Assembly (NCBI RefSeq): GCF_000013645.1
Contig: NC_007951.1
Coordinates: 4,831,837 to 4,895,836 of the forward strand
DNA: 64,000 bases
Direction: 5' to 3'
DNA from: Paraburkholderia xenovorans LB400
Lineage (GTDB): Bacteria > Pseudomonadota > Gammaproteobacteria > Burkholderiales > Burkholderiaceae
Positions 59,764-64,000 of the stretch are shown here, in pieces (the stretch's first letter is position 1; each line of letters starts with the position of its first letter). The position numbers and the translations under genes are program-made. The notes below the pieces were generated by a model that made no database searches, was not told the DNA's origin, and saw only the letters and a program-made list of their open reading frames with translations.

Positions 59764-60180
59764 ATGACGACCAAACAATTGAAAGCCGCGTTTGCCGAAC
59801 GACTCAGCCGCTCGATGAAGCGGCTCAATATTCCCAACGGGGCCGAGCTCTGTAGAAAATTCAATCTCCTCCACACCGGCGCGGACGTGACGGATCAGGC
59901 CATATACAAATGGCTCGACGGAACGACAATGCCACGTCAGGCCAACCTGCGCACGTTAGCCAGATTGCTGGACGTGGATAAGCATTGGCTGGCTTACGGA
60001 CTGTCGCGGGATACGAAGGCAAAGCCCCTCGCGCCCGGCGAGAGCTATCCGCTTTCGGCCGAGACGATCGAGTGGGTGCCGAAAAAGGGCGCGTTGATAT
60101 TGACGATAAACCTGGAGGACCGCGCCGGGTTCCAGGAGGTGACCGTCCGCGTTGCCAGCCAGAATGACGAAGAAAGTTAG
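59764..60180 (+). CDS. Phage-type repressor-like HTH protein, first tandem copy
   Basis: A 138-residue protein with an N-terminal HTH of lambda-repressor type (AELCRKFNLLHTGADVTDQAIYKWLDGTTMPRQANLRTLARLLDVDKHWLAYG, about residues 24-80) and a short C-terminal part. It has no autocleavage domain. It resembles the next gene over the whole HTH and downstream (PLAPGESYPLSAETIEW). TTGCACAATCCG lies 13 bases before both ATGs. It is not accompanied by phage genes, so it is an orphan regulator. Confidence 0.8.
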   Translation: MTTKQLKAAFAERLSRSMKRLNIPNGAELCRKFNLLHTGADVTDQAIYKWLDGTTMPRQANLRTLARLLDVDKHWLAYGLSRDTKAKPLAPGESYPLSAETIEWVPKKGALILTINLEDRAGFQEVTVRVASQNDEES

Positions 60181-60567
60181 CGAGCGTGCGGCTTGCAGGC
60201 CTTTTGATCGTCAATGCTTTTGGCGCTCAACGGCCTGCCGCCCGCTGGCCTCGGAACTGTCAGATCGTGTTTACCTGACATTGGGCAACTGTGCCGCCTG
60301 ATGGACTGTCTGCCTGCTGTTTCAACAGACAAGTCGGATTTATCTCAACCAAGCTAGGATTGCTACCGCTTGTCCTGCGAAAAAATAGGACGCCGCCCGA
60401 CTTCATGGCTACTGCAGGTCCAGCATACAGCGAAAAACAACAAAAAATGACAACTTCGGCCCGCGCTTTGTTCGGCGGCGCCTGCAAGCTAAATGTATCT
60501 CAAATAGGCTATAAGTAAGCTTGGCTGGTTGTCAACTGGTTGAACGTTGAATTGCACAATCCGGCCC
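60181..60567. other. 387-bp spacer repeating the upstream elements of the first repressor
   Basis: Contains TCGGATTTATCTC (60334-60346), AAGCTA (60351-60356), TATCTCAAATAGGCTA (60491 on) and TTGCACAATCCG before the second start, in the same order as before the first gene. No gene is seen. Confidence 0.6.
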
Positions 60568-60975
60568 ATGCCGACCAACAAAGAAAAAGCCGCCTTCGCC
60601 AAACGGCTGAAGGACCTGCTAGAGCCGCTGAAAATTCGCGGCGGGACCAAGCTCGCCGAGCAATTCAATCTTCGCTACCGGGGCGAGCGTGAGGTTACGC
60701 CGCAAACCGCTCACAAGTGGCTAGCCGGTACGACGATTCCAAAGCCCGACAAATTGCGTACGTTAGCCGAATGGCTGAACGTCAAAGAGCATTGGCTTCA
60801 TTACGGACCGCCACCGGGCACGAACGCGAGGCCGTTGGCGCGCGGCGAGAAATATCCGCCGTCGCCGGAAACGATCGAACTCGCTTCGAAGATCCAGTCG
60901 CTGACGCCGAAAGACCGCTTCCTGGTCGAGGAGATGATCGTGCGCTTCTACGGCGAGGATGCGGAAGAAGAGTAA
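60568..60975 (+). CDS. Phage-type repressor-like HTH protein, second tandem copy
   Basis: A 135-residue paralogue of the preceding protein: TKLAEQFNLRYRGEREVTPQTAHKWLAGTTIPKPDKLRTLAEWLNVKEHWLHYG aligns directly, and ARPLARGEKYPPSPETIE matches the tail. The C-terminus (LTPKDRFLVEEMIVRFYG) differs. The two genes and their promoters look like one duplicated block of about 800 bases. A strong terminator shared with yidC follows. Confidence 0.82.
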   Translation: MPTNKEKAAFAKRLKDLLEPLKIRGGTKLAEQFNLRYRGEREVTPQTAHKWLAGTTIPKPDKLRTLAEWLNVKEHWLHYGPPPGTNARPLARGEKYPPSPETIELASKIQSLTPKDRFLVEEMIVRFYGEDAEEE

Positions 60976-61016
60976 CGGCGGCCTCGCCGAGGCGATGGTT
61001 TCGGCTGTAACCATAA

Positions 61017-61050
61017 AAAATGCCGCCCGGTGCAAACCGGGCGGCATTTT
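61017..61050. terminator. Bidirectional terminator between repressor and yidC
   Basis: AAAATGCCGCCCGGT (61017-61031) and ACCGGGCGGCATTTT (61036-61050) are exact complements around GCAA. It ends both the repressor (+) and the yidC operon (-). Confidence 0.93.
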
Positions 61051-61126
61051 CTTGGGCTGCTGCGTGAGCCAGCGTCGGCTTGCATCGGCCTGCGAGCGGG
61101 CGTTGCCGCCCGCCTTAGGCCAGATA

Positions 61127-62785
61127 TCAGGCCGCTTTGGTTTTCGCCTGCCCCATCATCCGCGTGATGTAGTACTGCTGGGCGATCGAGAGCACGTTGT
61201 TCACGACGTAGTACAGCACCAGGCCGGCCGGGAAGAAGAAGAACATGACCGAGAACGCGATCGGCATGAACATCATCATCTTGGCTTGAACCGGGTCCGG
61301 CGGCGTCGGGTTCAGTTTGGTCTGCAGGAACATGGAAACGGCCATCAGCACCGGCAGGATGAAGAACGGATCCTGTTGCGACAGATCGTGAATCCACAGG
61401 ATCCACGGCGCGCCGCGCATTTCCACCGACGACAGCAGCACCCAGTACAGCGAAATGAACACCGGAATCTGGATCACGACCGGCAGACAGCCGCCGAACG
61501 GATTGACCTTTTCGGTCTTGTACAGCTCCATCAGCGCCGAGTTCATCTTCTGCGGATCGCCCTTGAAGCGTTCGCGCAGCGCCTGCATGCGCGGCGTGAT
61601 CGCCTTCATGCGCGCCATCGACTTGTAGCTCGCAGCGGACAGCGGGAAGAACACGGCCTTGATCAGCAGCGTGAGCAGCACGATCGACCAGCCCCAGTTG
61701 CCGACATAGCTGTGGATCTTCTCGAGCAGCCAGAACAGCGGCTTCGCGATGATCGTCACCCAGCCGTAGTCCTTCACCAGTTCCAGACCCGGCGCGATGC
61801 CTTCGAGCATGCGCTCTTCTTCCGGACCCGCGAACAGACGCGCGGATACGTCGACGGTTTGGCCCGGCGCGATGGTCGGCACCGGCTCCTTCACGCCGAC
61901 GCGATACAGCGCCGGATCGATCTTCTCGACGTAAATATCGCGCTTCGCACCTTGCTGCGGAATCCAGGCCGACGCGAAGTAATGCTGGACCATCGCAATC
62001 CAGCCGTTGTCGGCCGAAGTCGCGTAGTCCTGCTTGTTCTTGTCGATGTCGCCGAACGTCATCTTCTGGAAGTGATGCTGGTCAGTGTAGACAGCCGGCC
62101 CGATGAACGTGTGCGAGAAGCGCGGCGTTTCCACCGGCTGATCGTCACGTACCAGTTCCATATAGACCGACGGGCTCACCGGCGTGGTGCCGACGTTCTG
62201 GATCTTCGTGTCGACGCCGATCACATAGCTGCCACGCGTGAACGTGTAGGTCTTGATGACCTTCACGCCACCCTTCACCGGCGACTCGAAGCTGATCTGG
62301 AACGACTTTTCGTCGCCCGTCAGATCGTGCGGCTGGTTCGGCAACGGCGTGTAGATGTCGTTGTGATTCGGGAAGTCGCCGCCGAGCAGGCCCGTGCGCG
62401 CCAGGTACGTGTGGTTCGCGGTGCGGTCGAACAGCGTGATGACGAGGTCGGGCTGCTTGCCGTCGCCTTGCTTGACGAGCGACAGCTTCGACAGCGTGCC
62501 GCCGCGAGTGTCGATTTCGCCGCTATAGACGTCGGTGTTGAACTTGATCAGTTGCGATTGCGTGGCCGCCGGCGCGTTGCCCGGTGCGGCTGCGTTCGTG
62601 GCCGGCAGATCGGCGGGCTGGGTTCCCGGCGTCGTGGTTCCCGGTGCGGCGCTACCGACGGTCCTGGTCGGCGTGGCGCTCGGGAAGAACATCGACGGGC
62701 GTCCGTGGTCGCGTTGCCAGTTGTCGAACAGCATGACCGCTGACATGAAAAAGATGACCCATAGGACGGTGCGTTTGATATCCAT
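61127..62785 (-). CDS. yidC: Membrane protein insertase
   Basis: A 552-residue YidC: N-terminal helix (TVLWVIFFMSAVMLFDNW), a large periplasmic beta domain after a Thr/Ala/Pro linker (about 30-75), and the five-helix insertase core (WGWSIVLLTLLIKAVFFPLSA with the following KSMARMK, IPVFISLYWVLLSS, FFFPAGLVLYYVVNNVLSI). The hydrophilic groove Arg/Lys region is in place. It inserts inner-membrane proteins with or without SecYEG. It belongs to the rpmH-rnpA-yidD-yidC operon. Confidence 0.96.
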   Translation of the reverse strand: MDIKRTVLWVIFFMSAVMLFDNWQRDHGRPSMFFPSATPTRTVGSAAPGTTTPGTQPADLPATNAAAPGNAPAATQSQLIKFNTDVYSGEIDTRGGTLSKLSLVKQGDGKQPDLVITLFDRTANHTYLARTGLLGGDFPNHNDIYTPLPNQPHDLTGDEKSFQISFESPVKGGVKVIKTYTFTRGSYVIGVDTKIQNVGTTPVSPSVYMELVRDDQPVETPRFSHTFIGPAVYTDQHHFQKMTFGDIDKNKQDYATSADNGWIAMVQHYFASAWIPQQGAKRDIYVEKIDPALYRVGVKEPVPTIAPGQTVDVSARLFAGPEEERMLEGIAPGLELVKDYGWVTIIAKPLFWLLEKIHSYVGNWGWSIVLLTLLIKAVFFPLSAASYKSMARMKAITPRMQALRERFKGDPQKMNSALMELYKTEKVNPFGGCLPVVIQIPVFISLYWVLLSSVEMRGAPWILWIHDLSQQDPFFILPVLMAVSMFLQTKLNPTPPDPVQAKMMMFMPIAFSVMFFFFPAGLVLYYVVNNVLSIAQQYYITRMMGQAKTKAA

Positions 62786-62815
62786 GCGTTGTCTCAGTGT
62801 CGATGGAACGGCGCG

Positions 62816-63046
62816 TCAGCGCTTTTCAGAAGTGGGAGGCGGGACGAGATCGATGCCGCCCGCGGAAAACGGGTGGCAGCGGCAAATACGCCTGGCGGCG
62901 AGATAAGTCCCGCGCGCGGCGCCATGATACTGGATTGCTTCGCGCGCGTAATCAGAGCAGGAAGGGTAAAAACGGCACCGGTTGCCGAGCATTGGGCTCA
63001 CGGCAACCTTGTAGAAACGCAGTAAAGCGATGAGTACCGTTTGCAT
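62816..63046 (-). CDS. yidD: Membrane protein insertion efficiency factor
   Basis: A 76-residue protein with the YidD core PMLGNRCRFYPSCSDYAREAI and CRCHPFSAGGIDLVP, including its three conserved cysteines. It aids YidC-dependent insertion. It starts at MQTVLIALLRFYK (63046), 30 bases before yidC in the transcript and 106 after rnpA. An upstream in-frame extension is Arg/Pro-rich and rejected. Confidence 0.92.
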   Translation of the reverse strand: MQTVLIALLRFYKVAVSPMLGNRCRFYPSCSDYAREAIQYHGAARGTYLAARRICRCHPFSAGGIDLVPPPTSEKR

Positions 63047-63152
63047 GGCTGGTGCGGCCGGACGGCGCCGCGCAACGTGGAGTACCGGGCGAGGCCCGCG
63101 CAGCACGGCCGCCGGAGCGGCCTGAACTGCAAAGCGGGCGGTCACTTGAGCG

Positions 63153-63650
63153 TCATTCCGTCTTGGGCGCTTCCGCGGGCGGCGCCTCGCGACGGGTCAC
63201 TTCGCGCGCTGCCTTGTCGAGCAGCGCCTCGATTTCGCTGCGGCACAACGCCCTCAACGGCGGCGACGAAGCGCTCGGCAAAGCTTTCTTGTCGAAGCGC
63301 GTGTGCAAACGCAGCAGCACATCCCAACCGCCGAATTCCGCGCGACGCAGCCGGAAGGCTTCACGCGCGATTCGACGCACCAGATTACGCGTGGCCGCAC
63401 GCGGCGCGTACTTCTTGCCGATCACGAGGCCTAAGCGAGCTTCGTTGCCGGTGGGCCGGCCGTACACCACGAAGTGCGCGGTACGGCGCCACGGGCGCAA
63501 ACGAAAAACGGATGAAAATTCATCCGTTTTCAGCAGCCTTGCGGCTTTGGGGAAGGCGGCTTGCGCTCGCAACGGAACCGAGCCCTGTTGCTGCGCCCCA
63601 GCCGTTCCCGCGTTACCGCTGGCTTCGCTTGGCACACACAGTGCGCGCAA
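63153..63650 (-). CDS. rnpA: Ribonuclease P protein component
   Basis: The product has FPKAARLLKTDEFSSVFRLRPW and the RNR signature AATRNLVRRIAREAFRLRR of RnpA, which binds the catalytic RNase P RNA to mature tRNA 5' ends. The start is not fixed: no ATG exists, and TTG 63650 (165 residues) or GTG 63635 would leave 30-40 extra residues before the conserved FPKAARLL. It begins 14 bases after the rpmH stop in the same operon. Confidence 0.9.
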   Translation of the reverse strand: MRALCVPSEASGNAGTAGAQQQGSVPLRAQAAFPKAARLLKTDEFSSVFRLRPWRRTAHFVVYGRPTGNEARLGLVIGKKYAPRAATRNLVRRIAREAFRLRRAEFGGWDVLLRLHTRFDKKALPSASSPPLRALCRSEIEALLDKAAREVTRREAPPAEAPKTE

Positions 63651-63664
63651 TCCGCTCGCCTGCC

Positions 63665-63799
63665 TTAGATGGCGAGGCGCTTGCGGCCCTTCGCGCGACG
63701 TGCGTTGATGACCTTGCGGCCACCGGCGGTCTTCATGCGAACGCGAAAGCCGTGGGTGCGCTTGCGACGGGTAACGGAAGGTTGGTAAGTACGTTTCAT
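63665..63799 (-). CDS. rpmH: 50S ribosomal protein L34
   Basis: A 44-residue, highly basic protein [20 protein letters not shown] with [18 protein letters not shown], the invariant L34 sequence. The ATG is at 63799 with GAGAGCAAC upstream. It is the first gene of the operon with rnpA, yidD and yidC; dnaA should start beyond the window on the opposite strand. Confidence 0.97.
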
Positions 63800-63891
63800 G
63801 TTGCTCTCACTTGATCGAAAAATAACCGCGCGATCATCGCTGAAAGCGCAATGGCCGGAGGTTTACTGAATTGGTTTTCGCGGAACCCGCT

Positions 63892-63920
63892 ATTTAAACC
63901 GGTTTTTCGTTGACCGTCAA
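63892..63920 (-). promoter_or_regulatory. Promoter of the rpmH-rnpA-yidD-yidC operon
   Basis: On the minus strand: TTGACG (63920-63915), 17-base spacer, TTAAAT (63897-63892), about 90 bases before the rpmH ATG. Confidence 0.7.
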
Positions 63921-63975
63921 TAGTTTAGCCTGATTCGACCGTGCCCCGCGAGGAGTTCGACGGCTGATCCGTCCC

Positions 63976-63984
63976 TGTGGATAA
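63976..63984 (-). promoter_or_regulatory. Perfect DnaA box between rpmH and dnaA
   Basis: TGTGGATAA within CTGTGGATAACTCC, at the window edge. The DnaA-box string matches that in module copy B (15657-15670). It may serve dnaA autoregulation. Confidence 0.65.
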
Positions 63985-64000
63985 CTCCCTTACGGGTCCG

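Overview
The window reads as the primary chromosome of a Burkholderiaceae bacterium, most likely Paraburkholderia. Reasons: high GC; the block rpmH-rnpA-yidD-yidC-mnmE at the right edge (dnaA should lie just beyond 64000); a type II secretion (T2SS) locus with the inverted gspC typical of Burkholderia; mnmC beside a cation/proton antiporter; and a long inverted-repeat element that I associate with Paraburkholderia genomes. I see no tRNA, rRNA or CRISPR array.

Layout. 0-12 kb: metabolism and regulation (mmsA with a divergent LysR gene, a CYTH protein, an Lrp gene divergent from phhA-phhB, a two-component system, a SET-domain protein, an old-yellow-enzyme, a glutamine amidotransferase, a Cys-rich MarR protein). 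12-16 kb: two non-coding blocks flank a YbdK-type ligase and an antiporter. They carry perfect DnaA boxes and a shared 52-bp module in mirror orientation, so I propose them as the chromosome-1 origin region or a DnaA-titrating locus. 16-34 kb: mnmC, hupB, a His-rich CobW GTPase, a lytic transglycosylase, then gspDEF, gspC (reversed) and gspGHIJKLMN. A ~620-bp inverted-repeat element sits between gspJ and gspK and appears to have replaced the gspK start. 34-39 kb: an efflux group (outer-membrane lipoprotein, MarR regulator, 14-helix MFS pump). 39-44 kb: gshA, the alkylation-repair pair ada-alkA, a candidate small RNA with two CUCCUCC motifs, and a glyoxalase-like gene. 44-55 kb: yaeQ, a sugar-acid dehydratase, speG, a HIT protein, a GlxA-type regulator, a dehydrogenase, and an Lrp gene divergent from a pyruvate-dehydrogenase-E1-like mdeB. 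55-61 kb: accessory scars (a GGDEF remnant, a tyrosine-recombinase gene lacking its nucleophile beside an SGI1-like site at the mnmE end, and two tandem-duplicated repressor genes between mnmE and yidC). 61-64 kb: the yidC-yidD-rnpA-rpmH operon and a DnaA box.

The strongest unexplained signal is in the gsp operon. Around the inverted repeat, base composition of the + strand is mirror-symmetric over about 300-400 bp on each side (hand counts: left G126 C60 T68 A46; right C115 G68 A70 T47), inside coding sequence. The pattern is what repeated breakage at the palindrome, 5' resection and cytosine loss on the exposed 3' strands would leave. Second are the CUCCUCC small RNA and the mirrored DnaA-box modules.
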